A stretch of DNA of 64,000 bases, taken from JBPOFY01 sp049889815. Lineage in GTDB: Bacteria; Verrucomicrobiota; Verrucomicrobiia; Opitutales; Coraliomargaritaceae. The stretch is taken from contig JBMHCR010000007.1 in NCBI GenBank assembly GCA_049889815.1, forward strand, positions 165,304 through 229,303, given 5' to 3'. The translations under genes were made by a program, and so were the position numbers. Shown piece by piece: positions 9,995 to 19,081 of the stretch; the stretch's first letter is position 1; every line of letters begins with the position of its first letter. Below the pieces are notes generated by a model that worked only from the letters and a program-made list of their open reading frames with translations, had not been told where the DNA came from and ran no database searches.

Positions 9995-11620
9995 ATGAGT
10001 GATACGACTCAAAAAATCGAAGCGATCCAACAGCGCGGCTTGCTAGGAAAACTCGCTGGTTACGGCAAAATAACCGGTCCTGGCTGGGTACAAGCAGCCG
10101 TCACCTTAGGTGGTGGTTCTCTGGTGGGAGCCCTCTACCTAGGCATCATCGGTGGATATGAATTCCTCTGGCTCCAACCCTTAGCGATGCTCTGTGGCAT
10201 CATTATGCTGGGAGCAATTTCCTACGTCACGCTATCCTGCGAGGAACGTCCATTTCGAGTGATGCAAAAGAAGGTGTCCTCAACACTCGCCTGGGGTTGG
10301 CTGATTGCCACGGTAATTGCCGACACTGTATTTTGTGCTGCGCAATTCTCACTCGGTCGTGGAGCTATCGAGGACAACCTAGGCTTCAGCCCTGGGCCTT
10401 ACCTGATAACCGGATCCCTATTTGTAATCGCACTTTCACTCATCGCGATCGGTCAAAAAAACGAGCGTGCTTCACGCTTCATAGATAACCTATTAAAGGG
10501 TCTCGTCGCGATCATTGTGATCGCTTTCATGGCTGTCGTCGTGACACTCATCATAAACGGCGCCGTATCGTGGGGCAGTCTCTTCTCGGGACTAATTCCG
10601 GACTTCACTGCATTGTTCAAACCAACCGAATTGATCGCGTCTGCAATCGCATCCTCTGGCGAAAGCGCAAGCTTCTGGACTGAATATGTCACCTCAGAAC
10701 AAAGAGGTAAAATCATCGCAGCCTTCGGCACCGCCGTCGGTATTAACATGACTTTCCTGCTGCCTTATAGTCTCAAAAAAAGAGGCTGGGGCAAACAACA
10801 CAGAGAGCTCTCTCGCTTCGACCTTGCTCTCGGCTTATTCGTGCCATTTATCCTCGGCGTCTCAGCGCTAGTCATCGCATCGGCAGCGTCTTTCCACGCC
10901 AAGTATGCAGATGTCCTCGACGAAAATGACGCGCCTTATCCACAGATGCAAAGCGCTTACTATAAAGTTTTGGATAAGTATCTAAGCGCTCACGATGCAG
11001 ACTTCGCCACCTTAGACGACACTAGCAAAGATGCAGCACGAAGCTCGGCACCACTTGCAGATAAGCAGTTGGCCGCAATGCTTTCAAATCGCGACTCTGT
11101 AAACTTGGCACAATCACTTGAACCCTTCCTCGGCAAGAGCTCTCAAACAATTTTCGGCATTGGAGTCCTCGCCATGGCGATCTCGACGATGCTGGTGCAT
11201 ATGATGATGAATGGCTATGCAATCAGCGAAGCATTCAACAAAGTTGGCAATGCTGGGATCTTTATCCTTGGAGCAGCAATGCCAGCCATCGCAGGACTGT
11301 TCTCGCCCTATCTATGGAGCGGCGACGCAAAAGCAGCCATGGCGATTCCAGCATCTGTAATTGCCACCACACTACTACCAATCGCTTATCTCGGATTTTT
11401 ACTACTGATGAATTCCAGATCCGCACTTGGTAACGACTTACCAAAAAATAGAGGGCTCATCAACGCACTCATGATCATCTCTGCCGGCGTAGCCACATTC
11501 GCCTCAGTCTGGGCACTTTGCAATAAAGGCACACCTGGCACGATCGGCATCGGCTGCTTGCTGGTTCTCGCAACGCTTGGCATCAAAGGCTTCTTCAAGA
11601 ATCAAAACGCAGCTAGTTAA
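9995..11620 (+). CDS. Nramp-fold membrane transporter without the canonical metal motif
   Basis: A 541-residue polytopic membrane protein with about 11-12 hydrophobic helices. The first helix region GPGWVQAAVTLGGGSLVGAL aligns by position with the Nramp start (GP...DPGN), so the protein is placed in the Nramp/APC fold. The DPGN metal-binding motif is replaced by GGGS, and no MPH motif is visible in the sixth-helix area (SSGESASFWTEY). A large soluble loop (about 305-370) interrupts helices in the middle. The gene sits between sugar-oxidising enzymes, so it may import a sugar product or a cation for them. Substrate is unknown. Confidence 0.7.
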   Translation: MSDTTQKIEAIQQRGLLGKLAGYGKITGPGWVQAAVTLGGGSLVGALYLGIIGGYEFLWLQPLAMLCGIIMLGAISYVTLSCEERPFRVMQKKVSSTLAWGWLIATVIADTVFCAAQFSLGRGAIEDNLGFSPGPYLITGSLFVIALSLIAIGQKNERASRFIDNLLKGLVAIIVIAFMAVVVTLIINGAVSWGSLFSGLIPDFTALFKPTELIASAIASSGESASFWTEYVTSEQRGKIIAAFGTAVGINMTFLLPYSLKKRGWGKQHRELSRFDLALGLFVPFILGVSALVIASAASFHAKYADVLDENDAPYPQMQSAYYKVLDKYLSAHDADFATLDDTSKDAARSSAPLADKQLAAMLSNRDSVNLAQSLEPFLGKSSQTIFGIGVLAMAISTMLVHMMMNGYAISEAFNKVGNAGIFILGAAMPAIAGLFSPYLWSGDAKAAMAIPASVIATTLLPIAYLGFLLLMNSRSALGNDLPKNRGLINALMIISAGVATFASVWALCNKGTPGTIGIGCLLVLATLGIKGFFKNQNAAS

Positions 11621-11623
11621 CTT

Positions 11624-12667
11624 ATGAAATTCGGAATCATCGGCGCCGGTATGATCGGCGAGTTTCACGCAAAAGCGATTGAGGTAATGTCAGGCGGCAG
11701 ACTTGCGGGTGTGGCCAGTCGAACCGCCAAAGGCGCACAGGCATTTGCGGACAAGTTTTCAACGCAAGCTTACACATCCGTCGCCGAATTAGTCACCGAT
11801 CCGGGTATCGACATCGTCACAATTGCAACACCATCGGGGGCACACCTTGAGCCTGCAATGCAAGCGATCGAGGCAGGCAAGCATGTCGTTATCGAAAAAC
11901 CAATCGAGATCACGACTGAGCGCATCGATGAAATGTCCGCAGCAGCAAAGTCCAAAGGCGTCGTTCTCGCGGCGATTCTCAACCGTCGCTTTCACCCGGG
12001 CATGGACGCCTTCAAAAAAGCCGCAGACGAGAAACGCTTTGGCAAACTCACCTTGGCCTCTGCTTATGTGAAATGGTATCGCGACCAAGCCTACTACGAC
12101 TCAGCAGCATGGCGCGGCACCTGGGCGCTCGACGGTGGCGGCGCGTTGATGAACCAATCGATCCATACCATCGACGCCCTGCTCTATCTCGCGGGCCCCG
12201 TCAAATCGGTGCAGGCAAACAGTGCCTGCCTCGCTCACAACGGTATTGAGGTCGAGGACATCGCTGTCGCCATTCTTGAATTTGAGAACGGTGCGCGAGG
12301 GGTCATCGAAGGCAGCACTTGCACCTGGTCAAAAGAGGGCCATCCAGCTCGCGTGCAGCTCGCTGGCACAGAAGGCTCGGTTTTCCTAGCCGACGAGGCA
12401 TTTGAGGTTTGGGACTTCATGAACGAAACCGAAGCAGACGAACGCATTCGTGCTCAGTTCATGAAGGGTGCCGATGCAGGCCTCGGCGCCAACGACCCCA
12501 AAGCGATCAACTTCTACCAACACCAGCGTAACTTCGAAGAAGTCGTAAACGCCATCCAAGAAGGCCGAGAACCCAGCATCAACGCTACAGAAGCCCGCAA
12601 GAGTGTCGAACTTATCGAGGCCATTTACCAATCCGCCCAAAACGACGGCGCAAAGATCGAGCTATAG
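11624..12667 (+). CDS. Cytoplasmic Gfo/Idh/MocA family oxidoreductase
   Basis: A 347-residue oxidoreductase without a signal peptide. The Rossmann motif GIIGAGMIG is at residues 4-12, the catalytic lysine is in VIEKPIEIT (about 91-99), and the GGGALMNQSIHTID segment (about 172-185) supplies the usual active-site His/Asp pair. It is close in layout to inositol and sugar dehydrogenases of the family. It starts 3 nt after the transporter stop and is followed by a sugar isomerase, so it probably works inside the cell on what the transporter brings in. The specific sugar is not known. Confidence 0.9.
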   Translation: MKFGIIGAGMIGEFHAKAIEVMSGGRLAGVASRTAKGAQAFADKFSTQAYTSVAELVTDPGIDIVTIATPSGAHLEPAMQAIEAGKHVVIEKPIEITTERIDEMSAAAKSKGVVLAAILNRRFHPGMDAFKKAADEKRFGKLTLASAYVKWYRDQAYYDSAAWRGTWALDGGGALMNQSIHTIDALLYLAGPVKSVQANSACLAHNGIEVEDIAVAILEFENGARGVIEGSTCTWSKEGHPARVQLAGTEGSVFLADEAFEVWDFMNETEADERIRAQFMKGADAGLGANDPKAINFYQHQRNFEEVVNAIQEGREPSINATEARKSVELIEAIYQSAQNDGAKIEL

Positions 12668-12695
12668 CAACATCCCCCATCTCGTACCCCGTATC

Positions 12696-13574
12696 ATGAT
12701 TCTCACAGGATTTACAGACGAAGCCGGGCAGTCGCTCGACACTCAAATCAAAGCCACTCAAGCACTCGGTTGGAAGCACCTCTCCGCCCGCAGCATCGAC
12801 GGAAACAATGTCCACGACCTCTCGCAAACGGACTTTGAAACTGCGGTCGAGAAGCTCGCTACGGCCGATGTGAAAGTCATCGAGTTCGGCTCGCTCATCG
12901 GCAGTTGGTCGAAGACTATCGAGTCCGACTTTGAACTCACCCTAGCCGAAATCGACCGTGCAATTCCCCGCATGCAGCGTCTCGGTACACAAATGATTCG
13001 CATCATGTCCTACGCACAAAAACCCTGGGGCGAAGACCAGCACGAAGCCGAACGTTTCCGTCGTCTACGCGAAATCGTTGCACGCTTCTCAGATGCTGGC
13101 CTACAAGCACTTCACGAAAATTGCATGAACTGGGGCGGGTTCTCCGCACAGCACAGTCTACGCCTTGTTGAAGAAGTGCCGGGCCTCAAACTTATTTTCG
13201 ATACGGGTAATCCAGTCTTTCAGCGCGACCGCTCCAAGCCCGAACCACAACCCTGGCAAGATGCACTGGAGTTCTACGAGGCGATTAAAGAGCACATCGC
13301 CCACGTCCATGTAAAAGACTGCCTCAATCCGCGCGATGGCGAAACCGAACCCGAACACTACACCCGTCCAGGTGGGGGTCTGGCGCGTATTAAAGAAATC
13401 TTAGCAGCACTCCAACGGGATAAATACCAAGGAGCGCTGGCAATCGAACCACACGTCGCGACCGTCTTTCACGCAAAAGAAGACGAGACTGTCGATCCGG
13501 AAGACTGCTTCGACAGCTATGTAAATTACGGAAAACAGTTAGAGTCACTGATCTTTGCATGCGCAAAGAAATGA
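12696..13574 (+). CDS. TIM-barrel sugar phosphate isomerase/epimerase family protein
   Basis: A 292-residue protein of the xylose-isomerase-like TIM barrel family. The start at ATG 12696 (MILTGFTDEAG) is chosen over an upstream extension that overlaps the preceding gene. Conserved strands include ALHENCMNWG (about 135-144), KLIFDTGNPVF (about 165-175), HIAHVHVKDC (about 202-211) and a final ALAIEPHV (about 247-254), which carry the Glu, Asp, His and Glu metal ligands of the family. Proteins like this often accompany Gfo/Idh/MocA enzymes in inositol or keto-sugar pathways. It is the last gene before a 239-nt AT-rich gap. Confidence 0.88.
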   Translation: MILTGFTDEAGQSLDTQIKATQALGWKHLSARSIDGNNVHDLSQTDFETAVEKLATADVKVIEFGSLIGSWSKTIESDFELTLAEIDRAIPRMQRLGTQMIRIMSYAQKPWGEDQHEAERFRRLREIVARFSDAGLQALHENCMNWGGFSAQHSLRLVEEVPGLKLIFDTGNPVFQRDRSKPEPQPWQDALEFYEAIKEHIAHVHVKDCLNPRDGETEPEHYTRPGGGLARIKEILAALQRDKYQGALAIEPHVATVFHAKEDETVDPEDCFDSYVNYGKQLESLIFACAKK

Positions 13575-13813
13575 CGATATTTGTCAAAATATATATTTTA
13601 TCTGAAAAATAAAATGGTAGTTTTAACCAATTTAAGGATTCACAAATAACTGTAAAAAAATATTTTATGGAATATAAAGACGGCTCAAGGTCACAACCGA
13701 ACGCTCCAGTTCTTCTAAACAATAAACATTTTATTTGTATATTTTTAAAAATCGTCTCAAAAATTCGTACTACCGCTACATTAACTCTTTAACACTTTAA
13801 ACCCGCACACGTC
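13575..13813. other. AT-rich intergenic region, probable promoter for the DoxX-like gene
   Basis: This 239-nt gap is much richer in A and T than its surroundings. It contains a perfect AT palindrome, AAAATATATATTTT at 13586-13599. No gene, tRNA or clear rho-independent terminator is visible. It separates the transporter/isomerase genes from the DoxX-like gene and probably carries the latter's promoter. Confidence 0.5.
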
Positions 13814-14335
13814 ATGTCTTCAGAAAACACCTCCTCTAACGACCTCGGTTTAACCCTTGGTATGCTCATCTTACGCATTTGGCTCGCAGCTCGCTCCATT
13901 CAAACCGGTATCGAAAAATTTGCGGGCGTGAAAGAGATTGAATACGTCCCTGTTGAAATCGATGGCAAACCGAATACCTACGGCCTCACCGAAAGTATTG
14001 AGGTCAAAGCTTACGGCTTGTCCTATTATAAGGGGGTTCCATCTGCACTGGAGGACCAATTCGAATCTGAACCACTCATTCCAGAATTCTTCCTTGGCCT
14101 GTATGACAAGCTGCTCGGACCAGCACTCCTCCTTTTTGGTCTGACCGTGCTTCTAGGCATTGCAACCCGCTTTTCCTTATTTGCGATGGGATTGGTCTAC
14201 ACCAGTCTGACTTTCGGTTTGATCCTAATAAAACAGGACGCTGGTGTCGCATGGCTAGGCACACATGTCATCATGGTAGTAATGGCTCTTGCACTTGCTA
14301 AATACAACAAGTTTGCTATACTCCAAAAGTGGTAA
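13814..14335 (+). CDS. DoxX-like four-helix membrane protein
   Basis: A 173-residue membrane protein resembling the DoxX family. The first helix (about 15-30) carries the family-like LRIWLAARSIQTGIEKFAG segment. It is followed by an unusually long hydrophilic stretch (about 38-92) and then three more helices (about 97-115, 118-138 and 144-162). DoxX-like proteins are linked to redox or quinone-associated functions in the membrane, but no activity can be assigned. It begins a second gene group with the following Tat oxidoreductase and lipoprotein, which suggests it could pass electrons from the exported sugar dehydrogenase. That link is speculative. Confidence 0.65.
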   Translation: MSSENTSSNDLGLTLGMLILRIWLAARSIQTGIEKFAGVKEIEYVPVEIDGKPNTYGLTESIEVKAYGLSYYKGVPSALEDQFESEPLIPEFFLGLYDKLLGPALLLFGLTVLLGIATRFSLFAMGLVYTSLTFGLILIKQDAGVAWLGTHVIMVVMALALAKYNKFAILQKW

Positions 14336-14354
14336 TCAAAGTGCCTAAAGTATC

Positions 14355-15740
14355 ATGAATTTAGATCTCGAAAGACTCTCGCGCAGAGATTTTCTCTCCA
14401 AGTCGACACTCGGAGCGGGACTCGTTCTCGGCGCTCCGACCATCTTGAGAGGCAAGGAGCCAGGTACCCCCGCGGACGATATTCGCGTAGGCTTTATTGG
14501 CTGCGGCAAGCAGCAAGAAGTGCTTTTCAATGCCATGGTAAATATCCCTGGCATTCATTACGTAGCTGCGGCCGATCTTATGGGAGACCGTCTCGGTCGC
14601 ACACTTGGCGCAGTTAAGGCACGCTTCGGAAATACGATCAAACGCTATTTCGACGCAGAGGAGATGCTCGCGAAAGAGGAGTTGGACGCCGTCTTTGTGG
14701 CGACACCGGACTTCTGGCATGCTCCCCACACGATTATGGCCTTAGAAGCGGGTTGCCACGTCTACTGCGAAAAGATGATGTCAGACACACTTGAGGGCGC
14801 GCGGAGCATGGTCGCAGCCATGGACCGAACTGGTAAACTCTGCCAAATTGGACACCAACGCCGCAGCAACCCGCGCTACCTATTCACCTTGGAAGAACTG
14901 ATCAAAAAGAACGTCTGCGGACAGATCGTGAACATCAACGGTCAGTGGAACCGCGCACTCAGTTCCTCACAGGACATTGCTGCTAAAGCTGACCGACTTC
15001 CCAAAGCAGATATTTTGTTAAAGTATGGCTTCGACGCAGGTGCCGAAGGGAAATTGTCTCAAGAGGACCTCAGACACCGCTTCCTAAACTGGCGCTTCTA
15101 CAAAAGACTCTCTGGTGGCCCCATCTCCGACTTAGGTGCACACCAAATTGATATCTTCAATTGGTACCTAGGAACACAGCCAACTTCTCTGATGGCTTCA
15201 GGAGGACGCAGCTTCTTCAAGAATCGTGAACACTTCGACAACGTGATGTGTGTATTCGACTACGATACACCACAAGGTAATGTGCGCGCATTCTATCAAG
15301 TGTTGACGACTACCAGTTCAGGTGGTGGCTACTACGAATCTTTTATGGGCACCGATGGCACCATCAACATTTCTGAGCGCGAGGCCTACACCAAGATTTA
15401 TAAAGAGTCCGGCACAAAAGATTCCGTCACTAAAGAATGGGACCAGCTGGTCAAACGCGGCATCCTCAAGAAAGGCGCGGCTGGTCAAGCAGCAGGCGGT
15501 GCCGATGCGATCGCATCGTATGAATCCGCACCACCGGACGAATATTACCTCCCTGGCAGCCTAAGTAAACAGCCACACACCTCGCACATTGAAAACTTCT
15601 TTGCTGCTATACGCGGCGAAGCAAAACTCACTTGCGATGCTCGCCATGCCCTCGAGTCTGAGGCTCCGATTTATTGGGTCAATCCTGCGGCGGAGAGCAA
15701 AGAGATTATTAAATTCACAGAGGACCACCTGCACACTTAG
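14355..15740 (+). CDS. Tat-exported Gfo/Idh/MocA family oxidoreductase with EKM variant
   Basis: A 461-residue oxidoreductase with a twin-arginine signal (LSRRDFLSKS, Arg10-Arg11) and hydrophobic stretch ending near residue 31. The Rossmann motif is VGFIGCGKQQEV (about 45-56). The usual EKP of the family is changed to EKM in HVYCEKMMSD (about 135-144), keeping the catalytic lysine. A GPISDLGAHQIDIFNWYLG segment (about 254-272) gives the conserved His/Asp. It differs from the first Tat oxidoreductase in this locus, so two exported enzymes with different substrates or directions are likely. It is followed by a lipoprotein gene 37 nt downstream. Confidence 0.88.
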   Translation: MNLDLERLSRRDFLSKSTLGAGLVLGAPTILRGKEPGTPADDIRVGFIGCGKQQEVLFNAMVNIPGIHYVAAADLMGDRLGRTLGAVKARFGNTIKRYFDAEEMLAKEELDAVFVATPDFWHAPHTIMALEAGCHVYCEKMMSDTLEGARSMVAAMDRTGKLCQIGHQRRSNPRYLFTLEELIKKNVCGQIVNINGQWNRALSSSQDIAAKADRLPKADILLKYGFDAGAEGKLSQEDLRHRFLNWRFYKRLSGGPISDLGAHQIDIFNWYLGTQPTSLMASGGRSFFKNREHFDNVMCVFDYDTPQGNVRAFYQVLTTTSSGGGYYESFMGTDGTINISEREAYTKIYKESGTKDSVTKEWDQLVKRGILKKGAAGQAAGGADAIASYESAPPDEYYLPGSLSKQPHTSHIENFFAAIRGEAKLTCDARHALESEAPIYWVNPAAESKEIIKFTEDHLHT

Positions 15741-15777
15741 GTCCACGATCAAACGAAAACTCTATTAACAACCTATC

Positions 15778-16488
<711 letters not shown>

Positions 16489-16929
16489 GTCGTAGCAGAG
16501 TATTTTATTGCAAAGCCCGCTTCTTTGGATGCGGGCTTTTTTTGGGGCACGTAGAATCATTGGGATCATTCCAGTGTCACATTAAAGCTAGGGTCGCATC
16601 GCCAAGACGAACCTACCCCCTGAAGGCCTGATTATACTGATCCCAATAGGATTTAGCCGTCCTAATCACCCAAAATCCTCCTCAAACTTCTAAATTTCAG
16701 CTACTTAAGTAACATCCTACCCATCTTTACCTGCCTGAAACACGCTGAATCACCTTGACAATTGTTCACCTGTTGCACTCACTCAGTTGAGTGTCGGGTG
16801 AGCTTTTCTGAGACGTCGCAGCCGTTTTAACTTACCTGTAAAAGCACCCATCAACCACTGCCTTAATCGGCTAATTCTTGTCCCTGTAAACCACGGACAC
16901 CCTCAACAAAAACGATACATTTCTAACAG
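16489..16929. other. 441-nt intergenic region before the desaturase
   Basis: Apart from the terminator at 16512-16543, no gene, tRNA or known RNA is visible here. A TTGACA at 16755-16760 could be a -35 box, but no convincing -10 follows at the right distance. A short inverted repeat, CACTCA-GT-TGAGTG at 16780-16793, lies about 137 nt before the desaturase ATG and is a possible regulator site. Confidence 0.4.
16512..16543 (+). terminator. Rho-independent terminator after the lipoprotein gene
   Basis: A perfect 9-bp stem (AAAGCCCGC at 16512-16520 and GCGGGCTTT at 16531-16539) closes a 10-nt loop and is followed by a T-run to 16543. It lies 24 nt after the lipoprotein stop and ends the 13814-16488 gene group. 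Confidence 0.9.
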
Positions 16930-18039
16930 ATGAAAATTAAAAATTGGGATACCTTCACCTTTGTAGCGGTCTACCACCTGCTCATTCTAGCGCTGCTGCC
17001 GGCCTTTATTTCCGTCGCCTCCTGGGGCGCCTTCTGGCTCTTTCTGATCACTTACATTATCGGAGGCATGTCCATCACTGTCGGCTACCACCGTCTCTAT
17101 GCTCACAAGGCGTACGACGCGAATCCATTCTTTGAGTGGATGATCCTCATCGGATCAGCGCTGTCTTTCGAGATGTCTGCGCTCATGTGGTCACACGACC
17201 ACCGCATCCACCACAATCACGTCGACACCGACAAGGATCCCTACTCCATTAAGAAGGGCTTCTGGTATGCACACGTGTTCTGGCTGTTTGACTACCAACG
17301 TAACTACGACAAGACCCTTGTTGGCGACCTTTTGAAGAACCCACGCGTGGTCTTTCAAGACAAATACTACGGCCTCATCGTGATCGGTGTGAACCTCGCC
17401 GTGTTCTTCCTCGGTTGGGCACTCCTCGGCAGTGCTTTGGCGTCCTTCTTCATGGGCTTCCTCATCCGTATGGCGATGATCCATCACAGCACATGGTTCA
17501 TCAACTCGCTATGCCACACCTACGGTGCCAAGACTTACGCCCGTGAGTTGTCTGCTGTCGACAACGCAGTGCTTGCGCTCCTCACTTTCGGTGAAGGCTA
17601 CCACAATTACCACCACGCTTTCGCCGCCGACTACCGCAACGGTATTCGCTGGTATCACTTCGATCCATCCAAGTGGACCATCTGGCTAGCATCTAAGCTC
17701 GGCATGGTCACCAAGCTGCGCGCCATCAACGATGTCACCGTGCAAAAGTCACTCGTTCTCAAGGATAAGAAAATGATGATCGAGCACCTCGAAGAAGAAG
17801 CCTGCGAAGTCGCAGCGGAGCTCAAGCAAAAGATCGAAGAGCTCTCCGCAGTCTTCGAAGAGAAAGCTGCGGCGGTCATGGTAAAGGTCCGAGAACTCAA
17901 GCAAGCCTCTGAAGATCAAAAGGCTTGCCTCGAAGCAGAGATCAAAGCCCTCCGCGCCTCTCTGAAAGAGACTTGGAACGAATGGGTCGCCCTCACTCGC
18001 CAAGCGACTAAGCAATTCGACTTTGCGCACGCTCACTAG
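16930..18039 (+). CDS. Membrane fatty-acid desaturase (acyl-CoA delta-9 type) with C-terminal coiled coil
   Basis: A 369-residue membrane desaturase. The three histidine boxes that bind the di-iron centre are present: HRLYAH (about 55-60), HRIHH (about 96-100) and HNYHH (about 226-230), with further family motifs HVDTDKDPY and GEGYHNYHH. Four hydrophobic helices lie between them. The catalytic part ends near residue 275; the remaining 95 residues are a highly charged helix rich in Glu, Lys and Ala with heptad spacing (for example EEEACEVAAELKQKIEEL), an addition not usual for this family. It is alone between two terminators. It introduces double bonds in membrane acyl chains. Confidence 0.9.
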   Translation: MKIKNWDTFTFVAVYHLLILALLPAFISVASWGAFWLFLITYIIGGMSITVGYHRLYAHKAYDANPFFEWMILIGSALSFEMSALMWSHDHRIHHNHVDTDKDPYSIKKGFWYAHVFWLFDYQRNYDKTLVGDLLKNPRVVFQDKYYGLIVIGVNLAVFFLGWALLGSALASFFMGFLIRMAMIHHSTWFINSLCHTYGAKTYARELSAVDNAVLALLTFGEGYHNYHHAFAADYRNGIRWYHFDPSKWTIWLASKLGMVTKLRAINDVTVQKSLVLKDKKMMIEHLEEEACEVAAELKQKIEELSAVFEEKAAAVMVKVRELKQASEDQKACLEAEIKALRASLKETWNEWVALTRQATKQFDFAHAH

Positions 18040-18063
18040 GAGCACACTTATACAAACTTTCTG

Positions 18064-18095
18064 AAGCCCCTGTCCGCAACGACAGGGGCTTTTTT
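18064..18095 (+). terminator. Rho-independent terminator after the desaturase
   Basis: An 11-bp stem (AAGCCCCTGTC at 18064-18074, GACAGGGGCTT at 18081-18091) with a 6-nt loop and a T-run to 18095. It is 25 nt after the desaturase stop. Confidence 0.92.
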
Positions 18096-18156
18096 GTGTC
18101 TGGCAACCTAAAGAGAAAATGTGTCACACGGAGTCACAACTCAACCATCCCCACAA

Positions 18157-18188
18157 AAAAAGCCGACTCCCAAGGGAATCGGCTTTTT
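18157..18188 (-). terminator. Rho-independent terminator after rplT
   Basis: A 15-bp stem (18157-18171 with 18174-18188) with one G-U type mismatch and a 2-nt spacer, flanked by A-runs on the left that become a T-run on the minus strand. It lies 28 nt downstream of rplT and faces the desaturase terminator. Confidence 0.85.
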
Positions 18189-18216
18189 GATTTTAAAGAC
18201 GGATCAGTCCGGCTGA

Positions 18217-18576
18217 TTAGGCAGCGTTGGCTTCTTTGGCTTTTTCGATCAATTGCAGGAACGCTGGCTCGTCGTGAATCGCAAGCTCGGAGAGTTGCTT
18301 ACGGTCCATCTCGACACCGGCGGCTTTGATGCCACGGATGAAACGGCTGTAGTTGATTCCGTTTGCACGGCAAATTGCGTTGATACGAACGATCCAGAGT
18401 TGACGAAACTCGGACTTCTTTTTGCGGCGGTCGCGATAAGCGTAAACTTCTGCGCGATCGACGGCGTCTTTAGCGTAACGGAAAAGACGTGATTTGTTTC
18501 CGAAGTAGCCCTTGGCTTTCTTCAGAACTTTTTTGCGACGTGCGAGTGTCGCGGGACCATTTGTGGCTCTAGGCAT
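18217..18576 (-). CDS. rplT: 50S ribosomal protein L20
   Basis: A 119-residue protein with the full L20 signature: the basic N-terminus ARRKKVLKKAKGYFG, YAYRDRRKKKSEFRQLWI (about 47-64) and INAICRANG (about 66-74). The length matches the family. L20 is needed for early assembly of the large subunit and in many bacteria represses its own operon. It follows rpmI by 88 nt in the same direction. The ending ELAIHDEPAFLQLIEKAKEANAA is normal for the family. Confidence 0.98.
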   Translation of the reverse strand: MPRATNGPATLARRKKVLKKAKGYFGNKSRLFRYAKDAVDRAEVYAYRDRRKKKSEFRQLWIVRINAICRANGINYSRFIRGIKAAGVEMDRKQLSELAIHDEPAFLQLIEKAKEANAA

Positions 18577-18664
18577 GTTGTATAGATCTCTCGTTTAGTA
18601 GCTGTCGGGTCGCCCATTTTCATGTTACCCGGCGAGCTGAGTTATGATGGTCAAACAATTCGTT

Positions 18665-18856
18665 TTAGGCGAAAGGCAAACCACGAATGAGGTTAGCGCG
18701 CTGCCCGTCTGCGACGAGTTTGCTGCTACCTGCACGGCGGCGTTGCTTTACACTCTTATTGCGAAGGAGGTGGCGGTGCCCTGGCGTGCGACGCAAGAGT
18801 TTACCGGTGCCTGTCTTCTTGAAGCGTTTGGCGATGGATTTACGTGTTTTCTGCAT
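18665..18856 (-). CDS. rpmI: 50S ribosomal protein L35
   Basis: A 63-residue protein starting MQKTRKSIAKRFKKTGTGK and containing RTPGHRHLLRNKSVKQRR, which is the L35 signature. The ATG at 18854-18856 is chosen because a longer reading adds 19 non-family residues through the leader. It lies 88 nt before rplT in the usual order rpmI-rplT. The infC gene that normally precedes rpmI is not present upstream in this window. No strong ribosome binding site is visible; a leader hairpin lies just upstream (18888-18917). Confidence 0.97.
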   Translation of the reverse strand: MQKTRKSIAKRFKKTGTGKLLRRTPGHRHLLRNKSVKQRRRAGSSKLVADGQRANLIRGLPFA

Positions 18857-18887
18857 TAGAAATGTGGAAAAGAGGCAGAGGACATAG

Positions 18888-18917
18888 GCTTTGCCCCCCC
18901 TTGTAAAGGGCAAAAGC
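18888..18917 (-). promoter_or_regulatory. Possible leader hairpin upstream of rpmI
   Basis: GCTTTGCCC at 18888-18896 can pair with GGGCAAAAGC at 18908-18917, with one bulged A, around a run of cytosines (18894-18900). It lies about 32 nt before the rpmI start and would be in its 5' leader. Ribosomal protein L20 often controls this operon through leader RNA, so an autoregulatory role is possible. The structure alone does not prove it. Confidence 0.35.
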
Positions 18918-18971
18918 TAAGAAATATGCGGCCAAATCCGCGTATATTGCACCACTACTTCTTTCTTTTTC

Positions 18972-19081
18972 ACAACCGCTACGCTAGAGATAGGGAGACA
19001 GGGAGTATAATAATAAATCTTTGTTCGTAGAATGAACCACTCCCCAACCTCGCCCGCAGGGCTCTCTAGCGTAGCGGTTGT
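18972..19081. repeat. 110-bp palindromic element with 19-bp perfect terminal inverted repeats
   Basis: The 19 bases at 18972-18990 (ACAACCGCTACGCTAGAGA) are an exact inverted copy of 19063-19081. A second, inner pair (GGGAGT at 19001-19006 and ACTCCC at 19039-19044) is nested inside, around an AT-rich centre. The element could fold into a long hairpin and looks like a small MITE- or REP-like element. No target-site duplication is visible at its edges. It sits between the divergent rpmI and a hypothetical gene. Confidence 0.8.

Noticed and set aside
13586..13599. Perfect AT palindrome as an operator
   Set aside because: AT-rich palindromes of this size are expected by chance in such an AT-rich stretch, and no regulator is nearby.
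16755..16793. TTGACA and nearby inverted repeat as a full promoter-operator
   Set aside because: No acceptable -10 lies 16-18 nt after the TTGACA, so I do not call a promoter.
18894..18900. Run of cytosines as a phase-variable tract
   Set aside because: It lies outside any coding region and has only seven bases; a leader hairpin is the simpler reading.
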